Below, one piece after another: positions 10,170 through 21,045 of a stretch of 64,000 nucleotides of DNA (the stretch's first letter is position 1; the number at the start of each line of letters is the position of its first letter). The stretch lies in assembly GCA_015143295.1 (NCBI GenBank), contig JABCRI010001389.1, positions 1 to 64,000 on the forward strand. Reading direction: 5' to 3'. The position numbers were made by a program, and so were the translations under genes. This DNA comes from Tetracentron sinense (lineage: Eukaryota; Streptophyta; Magnoliopsida; Trochodendrales; Trochodendraceae). The notes beneath the pieces are model-generated. The model was not told the origin of the DNA. It worked only from the letters and a program-made list of their open reading frames with translations, and searched no databases.

Positions 10170-11379
10170 CTTGCACTACATCGTCAGATGCAAGTGTATC
10201 ACCCTCTGTTAAGGCAAAAACTTGCCCCTGGTTTGCCTGGCGAGACTGAGGTGTAGACCGGGTAGTCTGAGATGACGTCTGATATGATCCTGCTGGGCGT
10301 GCTGGTGGCCTAATCCCCTGAGACTGGCCTGGTAAATGCCGACTGGGGTAATCCCTGATCATATGGCCCTGGTGACCACAATGAAAGCATCCACCCGATG
10401 CCCTTCGGCAATCTCCTGCCGGGTGCCTTCGGCCGCACGAAGTGCAGACCTCGTGTGTATAGGTTGGAGGGGCCGGAGGTGGAGCATACCTCATCGTCTG
10501 AGGTGCAACAGGCCGTGGGGCCGGAAGAGCCTGAGGTCGCGGTGCCTGCGGCACATACTGCCGGGGAGCTGGAGGCGCATAAGTCGGCCTCATCGGTGGT
10601 GTTGGCAATGTATATTGATAAGGGCCGGTACGAGCCCGCCTCTCTGAAGGTGCTGAACTACTAGCTTCGCCTCTCGCCAACTCCCTCTTCTTAGACACTG
10701 TCTCTGAATTGGCCTCGACCAATAAGGCCTTGTCTACTACCTCAGGGTAGGTAGCATGTCTGAAAACCGAAACCTTCTCCATGATAACATCTTTGAGCCC
10801 TTGCTCAAACTTTCTTGCCTTCATTGCCTCGGTGGCAACCATGTGAGTCGCGAAACGTGATAGCTCCGAGAACATGGCCTCGTATTATGCCACCGACATC
10901 AAACCTTGCTCGAGGTTGATGAATTCTCTCTCTTTCTTTTCCCGTGCTCCAATCGGAAAATACTTCTTGTAAAAAGCATCCTTGAACTCATCCCAAGTCC
11001 AAGGTTGACCCTGCATGGTCAAATCTCGCGTCATCAACGCGGAAAACCACCAATGGTGGGCTTCGCCCTCTAGCATGAAAGCTGCCCATGCTACTCTCTC
11101 CTCCTCTGTGGGTGAGAGGACCGTAAAAACCTTCTCCATCTGGAGGATCCACGCCTCCGCAGCAAGAGGGTCCACACTCCCACGGAAGGATGGAGGCCTC
11201 AATCTCCTGAATGCCTCAACTCCAGCGGTACGATGTACTGGAGCTGCAGGCGGTGGAGTAGGTGCCGCTGATGCCGGTATAGTTTGCTGAGCCGCCAGGA
11301 TGGCGAGTGTCTCAGCAATAGAGCCTAAGACCTGAGAGAGGTCCGGCTGCTCATCCTCATCCCGTGAGTAGTAGTAACA
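10156..11379 (-). pseudogene. gag (capsid and nucleocapsid), one nonsense codon
   Basis: Open frame from just after a TGA at 11380-11382 to a TAG at 10156-10158, with one internal TAA at 10885-10887. The upstream part holds the retrotransposon gag domain (AWILQMEKVF, HHWWF, FKDAFYKKYF). After the TAA the same frame continues with YEAMFSELSRFA, so the stop replaces a Gln codon (CAA to TAA). A proline-rich linker follows, then two zinc motifs: CTSCGRRHPAGDC, and CFHCGHQGH whose final Cys is replaced by Tyr (RDYP). I see no in-frame ATG at the 5' end; an ATG about 15 bp upstream is in another frame, so the true start may be lost through a small indel. Confidence 0.88.
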
Positions 11380-11699
11380 TCACATGAGTCTAACTTGAAA
11401 CCACAGTTTATTTCAATGCCAATTCACAGTAATTCAATTTGTATTAGTAGTATAATACTAATACACATCACATCAAGTCATCAGAGTATTCATCACATTA
11501 TACTTATACTTTAGTGTTCTAGCGTACCTAGGACCCGTACTTGGTTAAAGCAACGATTTTAGACTAAGACTAAAGTTTAGTCTTACACTTGGAAACAGAC
11601 TCGCTCCCGACTTACTTCCTTCCTAACTTGTTTCCTAACATATGCTCTTGTCAAGCCGTGGTATAAGATTCTAAGTGACCCTAGAGATCTAAAGCCTAA
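11380..11699 (-). other. Untranslated leader of the chromovirus
   Basis: About 320 bp between the primer binding site and the first gag-frame codon. AT-rich, with no long ORF and no recognisable RNA element. Length and position suit an LTR-retrotransposon 5' leader, where packaging and dimerisation signals would be expected, but none can be assigned by eye. Confidence 0.6.
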
Positions 11700-11711
11700 G
11701 CTCTGATACCA
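11700..11711 (-). promoter_or_regulatory. Primer binding site (initiator tRNA-Met type)
   Basis: The minus strand reads TGGTATCAGAGC, the classic plant LTR-retrotransposon site complementary to the 3' end of initiator tRNA-Met. It lies four bases inside the 5' LTR, whose edge is GGGTCGCGACA at 11716. It fixes the 5' LTR boundary and the direction of transcription. Confidence 0.93.
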
Positions 11712-13161
11712 CTTCTGTCGCGACCCAAAACCCACCCTAGGAGTTAGAGTGAATCGTGGACGACTAAATCATGACTTACATGACTTGCTTGACAAACCAC
11801 CTGCAAAACACCCACATAGCATATACAATAGAGGATAACAGCGGAAGCATAACTATAAGACACAGCGGAAGTCTAACAAACCTCTAAGTATATACACATG
11901 GTCCAAGTTTTAATACAAAGAAATCAAAACAAAGAAAGTGCGGATATGCTCGCCAAAATACATGGATATAATCACTCATGCTCACCCACAGCTAATCCAC
12001 TCGGAATCTAACACCACCTACTGATAACCCTCTACGGGAGGTTCCTCCAAAGGCTCCTCGACATACTCCTCCTCCACCCATGGACCAGGAGCACAAACAT
12101 CAAATGGAGCAGCAGCTCCCTCAGAACCTGCCGACATAAGAAGTACGACTGAGCATGGAATACTCAGCGGGTACTAAGCACTAACCAACAGTCATAGCAT
12201 ACGGATAGCATACGGAAAGCAGGAAACAATTCACGCATATAAAGCAGGAATGATTCATATCATGATAATAAAGTAAAGCAATATAATTCATCATGTTGCA
12301 TTCATAAAAGCCGGTAAAACCCTTGAAATCTTGTGCACTTGACTTGACTGAAATTATCCTTTTTATGCTTGAAACCTTGTCTACCGTGTCATACGTGTCA
12401 TGCTTGTATCATGCGTATATCATGCTTGCTTGTTCTGAAAAGTAATCTACTTGTGAGGGAAGGCAGACCCTTCTTTCTAGAATGCTCATGCTTGTCATGC
12501 TATGTCATGTCATGCCTACTCGGAAGAGTAAACTACTTGTGAGGGAAGGGAGACCCTTCTTCCTAGAATGCTCATGCTTGTCCTTCCACTTGTGAGATGT
12601 CCTTGTGAGATGCACTTGCGAGGGAAGGGAGACCCTTCTTATGAAGATGTATGTGTGAGTACCTGGATTTTAACCTCCCTTCCCGATCAGGATAAATCCC
12701 GATAAGGAATAGTGCCCATTGTTATTGAAAAGAGAGTCGCCACCTATCTAGTTCTGAGGGAAATAGGTCCCTAAAATTGTTGGATAAGGCTTAGTCTGAA
12801 AATCAGAGGTCAGGGTAAGGGATTCAGTTGAGTTAGGGGAAGGTGTTAGGCACCCCTAAACTCCCATTCGAAGATGGTTACCTACTCCCTAAGTCTGAAT
12901 CAAATAAAGGAAACCATAAAGAAACTTGCAATTTTATCTATATGCTGAGCAATGTAATATTAAATGAAATACATGAATTGAGATGGAGAGAGTAGAAACG
13001 GAATAGGGATTCTATCCTAGGGAGAGCTGAACCCGATCAGGGTTGCCTACGTATCCACAGTTAGTGGAATCAAGCCACACGTAGTTCCGGAAAGGGGTTG
13101 ATGGTTTGATTTGATTGGACTAGTTTGTGGGTGATTGAAAGGTTTGAGGGTTGTTGCTCCT

Positions 13162-13265
13162 ATTTGAGGAGCGAGGTGGCCTTTTAAGCTCATGCTGAGG
13201 AGCGATGTGGCCTTTTAAGCTCGTGCTGAGGAGCGATGTGGCCTTTTAAGCTCGTGCTGAGGAGC
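13162..13265. repeat. 31-bp minisatellite in the nested LTR
   Basis: Three and a part units with starts at 13166, 13197, 13228 and 13259 (exactly 31 bp apart). Each contains GAGGAGCGATGTGGCC then TTTTAAGCTCGTGCT. Units are nearly identical, which indicates recent local expansion. Confidence 0.85.
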
Positions 13266-13319
13266 CTGGCGAGGTAGGGATTTGAACAGGTTTTGAACTG
13301 AGGCTCTGACGAGGGTTTG

Positions 13320-13700
13320 AATAGATTGGGTTTAACTAGAGTTTAACTAGAGTTTACCTAGGGTTAACTAGGGCTTACTCAGGGTTTAACTAGAGTTAAC
13401 TGGAATTAACTAGGGTTAACTGGGTTTAACTGGGATTAACTGGAGTTAACTAGGGTTAACTGGGATTAACTGGGTTTAACTGGGATTAACTGGAGTTAAC
13501 TAGGGTTAACTGGGTTTAACTGGGATTAACTGGGTTCAACTGGGTTTAACTGGGGTTAACTAGGGTTAACTGGGTTTAACTGGGATTAACTAGGATTTAA
13601 TTGGGTTTAACTGGGGTTAACTAGGGTTAACTGGGTTTAACTGGGATTAACTAGGATTTAACTGGGTTTAACTGGGGTTAACTAGGGTTTAACTAGGGCT
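13320..13700. repeat. 10-11 bp minisatellite GGGTTTAACT / GGGATTAACT
   Basis: About 35 short units built on (T/A)TTAACT(G/A)GG, alternating GGGTTTAACT, GGGATTAACT, GGAGTTAACT and AGGGTTAACT, with a higher-order pattern of 30-55 bp repeats. It has no coding potential. It resembles but is not the plant telomere repeat TTTAGGG. Confidence 0.9.
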
Positions 13701-13714
13701 TTAATCGGACAGAG

Positions 13715-14035
13715 GTTTGGCTAGGCAAGTTTTGAACTGGGATTTTGGGCAGAGGTTCGACTAGGCAGTGCTAGTTTTTAACCGGGATTTGGGCAGAGGT
13801 TTGACTAGGCGAGGCTATATTTGAACCGGGATTTGGGCAGGGGTTTGACTAGGCGAGGCTATATTTGAACCGGAATTTGAGCAGGGTTTCGACTAGGCGA
13901 GACTATATTTGAACTGGAATTTGGGCAGAGGTTCAACTAGGCGAGGCTATATTTGAACCGGAATTTGGGCAGAGATTCGACTAGGCGAGGCTATATTTGA
14001 ATTGGAATTTGGGTAGAGGTTCGACTAGGCGAGCA
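13715..14035. repeat. 44-bp minisatellite in the nested LTR
   Basis: Units containing GACTAGGCGAGGCTATATTT and GAACCGGAATTTGGGCAGAG, with GACTAGG starts at 13803, 13847, 13891, 13935, 13979 and 14023 (all 44 bp apart), plus degenerate units to the left. It follows the 10-11 bp minisatellite directly. Confidence 0.88.
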
Positions 14036-14270
14036 GTCTAAACTAGATATTAAAGCAAAACTAGAAACTAAGCAATTTAATAAAGCAAAAAAAAAAAAAC
14101 TTGAAAGCAAGATTAGGGATAGAGGGATTACCTGCCCGAAAGTACGGCGAACTTTCGGACAAAGAAGGATTCTCCAAAAAAACTAAAAATTTAATGTTTC
14201 GGAAGTAGAACTCGAAAAACCAAGGAGAGAGGAGTGGAAATGAATCATTTTTGAAGGAAGGGAGGAGGGG

Positions 14271-14278
14271 TATTTATA
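14271..14278 (-). promoter_or_regulatory. TATA box of the nested LTR
   Basis: TATAAATA on the minus strand followed by CCCCTCCTCCC, about 730 bp from the proposed LTR start at 15008. It is a good plant TATA match and supports minus-strand orientation. No transcription start is visible. Confidence 0.5.
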
Positions 14279-15902
14279 GGGTCTCGGAATAGTGCTCGCG
14301 CCTTTTTAAATGGCGCGATTTATTATATTTTAATGAATAGTAAAGCGGTATGAACAGTGAGTCGGCAACGCGATATTTTTAAATCCGCGCCTTTTTAAAC
14401 GGCGCGATTTTAATATATTTAATTGTGAACAAAAATAATAATAAAAAATGAAGTTTGCCATGGAAAAGGGGCCGACATGGTCCCGCGCCTTTTAAAAGGG
14501 CGAGCTTGCCCCTTAGGGTCTGTTTGGCCCTTCAAAAAACTGATTTTTTGGTTTTATTGTTTATACTCCTATTTGCCAAAAAACTGTTTTTATAGTTTTA
14601 AGCACATTTTGACCCCAAAAATAGTCAAAATTGAACTGGTAAAATCCAGAATAATATTTCAGATAAAACGTGGATTTTTCAGAACTTTTCAGGGGCGTTT
14701 TGGTCAATTTACACTCCAGGGGCATTTCGGTCAATTTCAACTGTTTTAAGTTTAATTTAACTCCAAAAATAGCCAAAATTTACCAAAAATTTTATGAAAT
14801 CATTTTAAACAAAATGAAAACTTTTTAGCACTTTTTCAGGGGTATTTTGGTCATTTTTCACCCTAGGGGCATTTTGGTCAGTTTTTTACCTAAGGGGCAT
14901 TTCTCGGAAATCGAAGCACGTGAAAAGAGGGTTTTAAAAAAGGATTTTTTAAAAGGGATTTTAGAGGTATGTAAGGAGATAAAGGGGTGCAAAATTGGGG
15001 TGCTTACAGTATGATTGTCTTGTCCTTGCCAAAAGCGAGGTAAAACATATCGTCGGATATGCCCCACCTCTAAATCCCATTCTTGAAAACCTCGGTAAAT
15101 CATGTCATGTATGCGTGCTCGTGAGGTCGTGTGCATACGTGCATTTGAAATTAAATATTGCATTTGAGTAATTCATAACACATAACATCAATGATTTGAG
15201 CAATTTAGTATTCATATCATTTAGGGAAAGCGAACAATCACACTATCATGACCCTAGCAATTTCCATAAACCTTAAACATGCAATTTCTTAATTTATTAT
15301 TCATTTTATTCATCCTGGCATTTCATCAAACATGGTGCATTCATTGTTTATTAACCCTACAACATGCTTTTCTAGGTGGGTTTTACTTACATCACGTATG
15401 TTCATTATGGGTACAATGCCCTCCCCATTCATCCATCACATCAATACACACGGCATCCAATCACCCACATTCATCTCCATTCACCATTCACCATTCACAA
15501 CCTATCTCATCATACATGAATGTATAAAGGAACACAAAGAAGAATAAAGGAAAAAGAACTATAACTAGGAGGGTAGTAAGAAGTACCGACTTTGAACAAT
15601 GAGGAAGAAACCCCTTCCAAAAACAACCGTGTAGCTGCTGCCCTAGCTTGGATCACGAGCTCCTCGAATGCTTGAGCCTTGATCTTGAAAAAAACGGGCT
15701 TGGGGTTGATCTAGGGTCTTAACCCCTTTGATTTCTCCCCAAATGAAAACCTAGGTTTGGGAACCCTTTCTCCTCTCTTCTAATCTCCCAAATCTTCTAA
15801 GTGTTGAGAATGAGCCCTAAAGGCTCGGGCGATCCTATATAAGAAAGGGTATAACACCCGAATGCCGAAAATGCCCTTAGTGAAAATTCTGCAAAACGCG
15901 AG

Positions 15903-16087
15903 GACCGAGCGATCGGTGTTTATGATCGATCGATCGGTTGCCTACCGAGTGATCGGTGTGTTGACCGAGCTCTCGACCAAAAATCAACTCTCTGGAAAAT
16001 TTTCCCATGCAAAAATCTTGACCAGTCGATAGCTACCGATCGATCGGTTTTAGACCGATCGATCGCTCTATGGACCGAGCGATCGGT
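15903..16087 (-). promoter_or_regulatory. CGATCG palindrome cluster in U3 of the 5' LTR
   Basis: Six CGATC-type cores in 185 bp, two in the 14-bp context ACCGATCGATCGGT or one base off. A TATATAG motif lies just downstream in element orientation (about 15836-15842), so the cluster occupies a promoter-proximal position. Confidence 0.5.
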
Positions 16088-16299
16088 TGCCTGTAGGCCC
16101 AGACTGTTTTGGCCATATCTTTTGACTCGCTCATCGGATTTTGACGATTCAACTTGTGTCGGGTTCGTACTTCAAAAAGGAACATTTCTGACATTTCGGA
16201 ATTTTCAATTTCTTCCTTCTTTATTAATTGTACTACTTTACAGGCAAAATGGCTATGAAAGTGTCATGCATTAAATGTGAAAAGGTCCGGGGCTCTACA

Positions 16300-18944
16300 C
16301 TCGGTTTGGAAATGGTGGTATGATGTATGTATAGGCCGTAGTATAGTTGTGAAACATGGATTTCGGCCGTCTCGGTGCCCAAATCGGGCATACATCCTCG
16401 GATTCGCTCGAAACCAATCCCAACACTTAGCATGTAATGAAATACATGCATTAGAAGAAACAGGATCGAAATCCGGCCCCAGGTATGGAAATGGTGGGAC
16501 GATGTAGGTTTAGGCCATAGTATAATTGTGAAACAAGGATTTCGATCGTCTCGGCGCCCAAATCTGGCATACAGCCTCGGATTCGCTCGAAACCAACCCC
16601 AACACTTAGAATGCATTGAAATACACCTGTTAAAAGTATTGGAATCGAAATCCAACCACTGGAGTGGTAATGGTGGGGCGATGTCGGGTTAGGCCGTAGT
16701 ATAGTTGAAAAAATATGGATTTCGGCCGTCTCGGCGCCGAAATCGGGCATACGGCCTCATATTCCATTGATACGAACTCCAACACTTAGGATGTATTGAA
16801 GTACATGTGTTAGAGAAAATATGTTTGAAATCCGGCACCCGGTTTCGAAATGGTGGAACAATGTAGGTTTAGGCCGTAGTATAGTTGTGAAACATAGATT
16901 TCGGCCGTCTCGGTGCCCAAATCGGGGATGCGGCATCGGATTCGCTCGAAACCAATCCCAGCACTTAGGATGTAATGAAATACATGCATTCGAAGAAACA
17001 GGATCCAAATGTGGCCCCCGGTTTGGAAATGGTGGAACGATGTAGGTTTAGGCCGTAGTATAGTTGTGAAACTTGGATTCCGACCTTCTCGACGCCCAAA
17101 TCGGGCATACGCCCTCGGATTCACTCGAAACCAACCCCATCACTTAGGATGTATTGAAATATACATATTAGAAGAAACGGGATCAAAATCTGACCCCCAG
17201 TTTGGAAATGGTGGTACGATGTAGGTTTAGGCTGTAGTATAGTTGTGAAACATGGATTTCGACCTTCTCGACGCCCAAATCGGGCATACGGCCTCGGATT
17301 CGCTCGAAACCAACCCCAATACATAGGATGTGTTGAAATAGACACATTAGATGAAACGGGATCAAAATCTGACCCCCGATTTGGAAATGGTGGTACGATG
17401 TAGGTTGAGGCTGTAGTATAATTGTGAAACTTGGATTTCGACCGTCTCGGTGCCCAAATCGGGCATACGGCCTCGGATTCGCTCGAAACCAATCCCACCA
17501 CTTGGGATGTAATGTAATACACGCATTAGAAGAAACAGGATCAAAATCCGGCCCTCGGTTTGGAAATTGTGGGACGATGTATGTTTAGGCCGTAGTATAG
17601 TAGTGAAACATGGATTTCGACCGTCTCCGTGCCCAAATCGGGGATACGGCATTGGATTCGCTCGAAACCAATCCCAACACTTGGGATGTAATGTAATACA
17701 CGCATTAGAAGAAACAGGATCAAAATCCGGCCCTCGGTTTGGAAATGGTGGGACGATGTATGTTTAGGCCGTAGTACAGTAGTGAAACATGGATTTCGAC
17801 CGTCTCCGTGCCCAAATCGGGGATACGGCATCGGATTCGCTCGAAACCAATCCCAACACTTGGGATGTAATGTAATACATGAATTAGAAGAAACAGGATC
17901 AAAATCTAGCCCCCAGTTTGGACATGGTGGGACGATATAGGTTTAGGCCGTAGTATAGTTGTGAAACATGGATTTCGACCGTCTCGGTGCCCAAATCGGG
18001 CTTGGATTCGCTCGAAACCAACCCCAACACTGAGAATGCATTGAAATACATGTGTTAGAAGTATTTGTATCGAATTCCGAGCCCTGATTTGGAAATGGTG
18101 GGACGATGTCGGTTTAGGCCGTAGTATAGTTAAAAAACTTGATTTCGGCCGTCTCGGCGCCCAAATAGATCAGACGGCCTCATATTCCCTCGATATGAAC
18201 TCCAACACTAGGGATGTATTGAAATACATTTGTTAAAAGAAATAGGATTGAAATCTGGCTCCCGATTTTGAAATGGTGGGACGATGTAGGTTTAGGCCGT
18301 AGTATAGTTGTAAAACAGGGATTTCGGCCGTCTCGGTGCCCAAATTGGGCATACGGCCTCGGATTCACTCGAAACCAATCCCAACACTTAGGATGTAATG
18401 AAATACACGCATTAGAAGAAATAGGATAAAAATCCGGCCCTCGGTTGGGAAATTGTGGGACGATGTCGGGTTAGGCTATAGTATAGTTGAAGAAACATGG
18501 ATTTCGGCCGTCTCGGTGCCGACATCGGGCATACGGCCTCATATTCCCTCGAAACGAACTTTAATACTTAGGATGTATTGAAATACATTTTTTAGAAGAA
18601 ATATGATTGAAATCCGGCCCCCGGTTTCGAAATGGTGGGACGATGTATATTTAGGCCGTACTAAAGTAGTGAAAAATGGATTTCGACCGTCTCGGTGCCC
18701 AAATCAGGCATACGGCATCGGATTCGCTCGAAACCAATTGCAGCACTTATGATGTAATGAAATAGAAGCATTAGATGAAACATGATCAAAATCTGGTCCT
18801 CGATTTTGAAATGGTGGGACGATGTAGGTTTAGGCCGTAGTATAGTTGTGAAACATGGATTTCGACCTTCTCGACGCCCAAATCGGGCATAGGGCCTCGG
18901 ATTCGCTCGAAACCAACCCCAACACAAAGGATGTATTGAAATAC
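16300..18944 (+). repeat. 179-bp satellite array, block 2 (about 15 monomers)
   Basis: Same monomer and orientation as block 1. The first 144 bases duplicate 1308-1451 exactly, then the two blocks diverge. Divergent marker monomers (CATATTCC core) occur near 16756, 18181 and 18541. Between about 17360 and 17830 consecutive monomers are very similar and exactly 179 bp apart. The array phase continues across both flanking insertions. No gene. Confidence 0.95.
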
Positions 18945-19638
18945 TATAGCGCCCCAGATTTTTCTACAAGCCCTGTCCATGTGCAAGCACTGTTCATGTG
19001 AGTGAATAATGCCGAGGGCACTAGTATTGGAAGGGCCAAAGGTCATTATTATAAGTTAGGTTGTAATTGGAAAGTGAGGTGAATAGTGCTAGTGCACGAG
19101 GCATAAAGAGGCTAGGGCCTCTCATGCTTATCGGTGTGAATTTAATGATCACCTAGGTGGGATGAAAACCTATGGAGAATGATTTATGAGGTGTGATTAG
19201 GGGGTTGGACACAAAGGAAAAGAGTGTGAAAACCCTCGAAGTATTCTAGGTGTCGAAAAGGTATGTTTCGGCAATTTCCCCAACTTTAAAGGGCTCTACT
19301 TTAGTCGTCGTTATCCAGAATCGAGTGATAACTGAATTTTTGGAAAGGTATTAGAACCCTCTTCAAGGTTGATGTTGATCATTTTTCCTGATTTTGAGTC
19401 GGGGTCGAGTCAAAAGTGGGATTTCCAAAATCGAGTCAGCTGCAAATCTGGGCTGTCGCAACCCATTACAGACCAGTCAGCTTTAGGGGAATTTTGGTCT
19501 ATGAATAAAGAAGAATTAGAATTTCTTCAAAACATAAAAGTTGTTACTCTTCAAAGGACGAATCCAACGCAAGTTAAATGGTCAAAATCGGACAAACGAG
19601 TCAAAAGTTATGGCCAAAACAGTTTCGACCTGCAGACC

Positions 19639-19823
19639 ACCGATCGCTCAGTCCATGGAGCGATCGATCGGTCCAAAACCGATCGCTCGGAGGATATCGA
19701 CTGGTCAAGATTTTTGTATGGGGAAATTTTCCAGAGAGTGAAATTTTAACCGATCGCTCGGTTATGAAACCGATCGATCGGTAGGCAACCGATCGATCGG
19801 TCATTAACACCGATCGCTCGGTA
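19639..19823 (+). promoter_or_regulatory. CGATCG palindrome cluster in the plus-strand LTR
   Basis: Inverted-orientation copy of the U3 cluster: cores at about 19641, 19661, 19679 and again at 19751-19822, in contexts CCGATCGCTCGG and CCGATCGATCGG. It is preserved although surrounding LTR sequence and both termini have diverged. Confidence 0.5.
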
Positions 19824-20816
19824 CTCGCGTTTTTGCAGAAATTTCAGTAAGGGTATTATGGTCTTTTGGTCGGTTCACTCTTACCTTAAGAGTTTAACCC
19901 GAGCCTTTAGGGCTTCATTTCGACACTTAGAGAGATTGGGAGATAAGAAGAGAGGAGAGGGCGATTCCTAAACCTAGGGTTTCCATTTTGGAGAGAAATC
20001 AAGGGGTTTGTGAACCCACACTCAACTCAAGCCCATTTTTCTTCAAGATCAAGGCACAAGCTCGTGAGGAGCATCTCCTCAAGCTAGGGCAGCAACTCAC
20101 GGTCATTTTTGGAAGGGGATTTCTTCCTCACTTGATCAAGGTCGGTACTCCTTACTACTCTCCTAGTTATATCTTCTCTTTTCCTTTATTTCTTCTTGTT
20201 TTCCTTCATATATATATATATATGTTATGAGATGTGTGGTATGTATGGTAAATGGAGATGGATGTTGGCGAATGGATGCCGTGTGGATGATGTAATGAAT
20301 GAATGGGGAAGGGCATTGTACTACTAATAAACATAAAAGTGTGATGTGAGTATAACCCACCTAGAAAAGCATGATTAGGTTTAAGTAATTAATGAACACA
20401 CACCATGTTTGATGAAATGCCAAGGTGAATAAAATGAATGATAAATTAAGGGAGTGCACGCCTAATTACCCATGAAATTGTTATGGCTTATGTTAGTGTG
20501 TTTCTTGCGTTTCTTAAAATGTGAAAATCATTACTTGCTTCAATTGTGATATGCTATGCTTTGTGAATCACCCCAATTTGTCATATTTAATTTCAAATGC
20601 AAGTATGTACACGATCCCACGAGCACGACATGAAATGACATGACTTACCGATGTTTCAAGGACGGGATGTAGAGGTGGGGCATATCCTATGATATGTTGC
20701 CCTTCGCTTTTAGCAAGGACGAGACATGCATGCATTGCATAGGGAAGGGTCTCCCATCCCCTCGCATTACACGTATAGCATAGCATTGCATGATACGCAT
20801 AGCATGGTATGGCATG

Positions 20817-21045
20817 TCATGCATAGAGATGCTAGTTGCGACGGTCTATGAACGGCAGCTAGGCATACATGGTTCATGCATAGAGATGCTAGTTGCGACG
20901 GTCTATGAACGGCAGCTAGGCATACATGGTTCATGCATAGAGATGCTAGTTGCGACGGTCTATAAACGGCAGCTAGGCATACACGGTTCATGCATAGGGA
21001 TGCTAGTTGCGACGGTCTATGAACGGCATCTAGGCATCCCATTTC
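20817..21045. repeat. 57-bp minisatellite, four units
   Basis: Four near-identical units with GATGCTAGTTGCGACGGTCT starts at 20828, 20885, 20942 and 20999, exactly 57 bp apart. Because 57 is divisible by three, ORFs run through it on both strands; these are artefacts. It occupies the place where minus-strand LTRs carry the GGGAAGGGAGACCC repeats. Confidence 0.92.

Larger units (their letters stand above)
12654..15008 (-). mobile_element. Nested solo LTR of a different family
   Basis: 2355 bp with ends TGTGAGTACC and GGTGCTTACA (TG...CA), flanked by a perfect 5-bp duplication GTATG (12649-12653 and 15009-15013). The 3' LTR of the host element shows the uninterrupted site (GATGTATGATTGTC). There is no primer site, polypurine tract or coding region, so it is a solo LTR. 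A TATAAATA motif on the minus strand at 14271-14278 gives the likely orientation. The segment with GAGTCGCCACC and GTGTTAGGCACCCC near 12735-12865 resembles LTR sequence I associate with Tat/Ogre elements, with low confidence. Three internal minisatellites make up much of its left half. Confidence 0.88.
4349..16299 (-). mobile_element. Nearly complete Ty3/gypsy chromovirus (Tekay/Del-like)
   Basis: A full element on the minus strand inserted in satellite DNA. It has two long LTRs (4349-6606 and 11716-16299, the latter interrupted), a polypurine tract next to the 3' LTR, an initiator-Met-type primer binding site next to the 5' LTR, and a 5.1-kb interior coding gag, protease, RT, RNase H, integrase and a C-terminal chromodomain-like segment. 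This gene order is Ty3/gypsy (Metaviridae type). Flanks are CTCAG at 4344-4348 and CTCGG at 16300-16304, a 5-bp target duplication with one mismatch. LTR length and the C-terminal WEREAE segment fit the Tekay/Del lineage; the lineage is from family knowledge, not a tree. The copy is defective: three nonsense codons, an integrase deletion and a nested insertion. Confidence 0.93.
11716..16299 (-). repeat. 5' LTR of the chromovirus, split by a nested LTR
   Basis: TG...CA LTR starting TGTAGAGCCCCGG at 16299 on the minus strand and ending GGGTCGCGACA at 11716. Without the 2355-bp nested element it is 2229 bp, close to the 2258-bp 3' LTR. The nested element sits in R/U5, downstream of the promoter region, and would lie within the transcript, so expression of this copy is probably disrupted. 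The part 14993-16299 recurs at 1-1307. Confidence 0.92.

Noticed and set aside
13320..13700. Interstitial telomere repeat
   Set aside because: The unit is GGGTTTAACT-like, not TTTAGGG, and it lies inside an LTR bounded by a target duplication.
19369..19749. 126-residue plus-strand ORF in the LTR at 18945
   Set aside because: It covers the CGATCG cluster and promoter-like region, overlaps ORFs in other frames, and has no recognisable domain.
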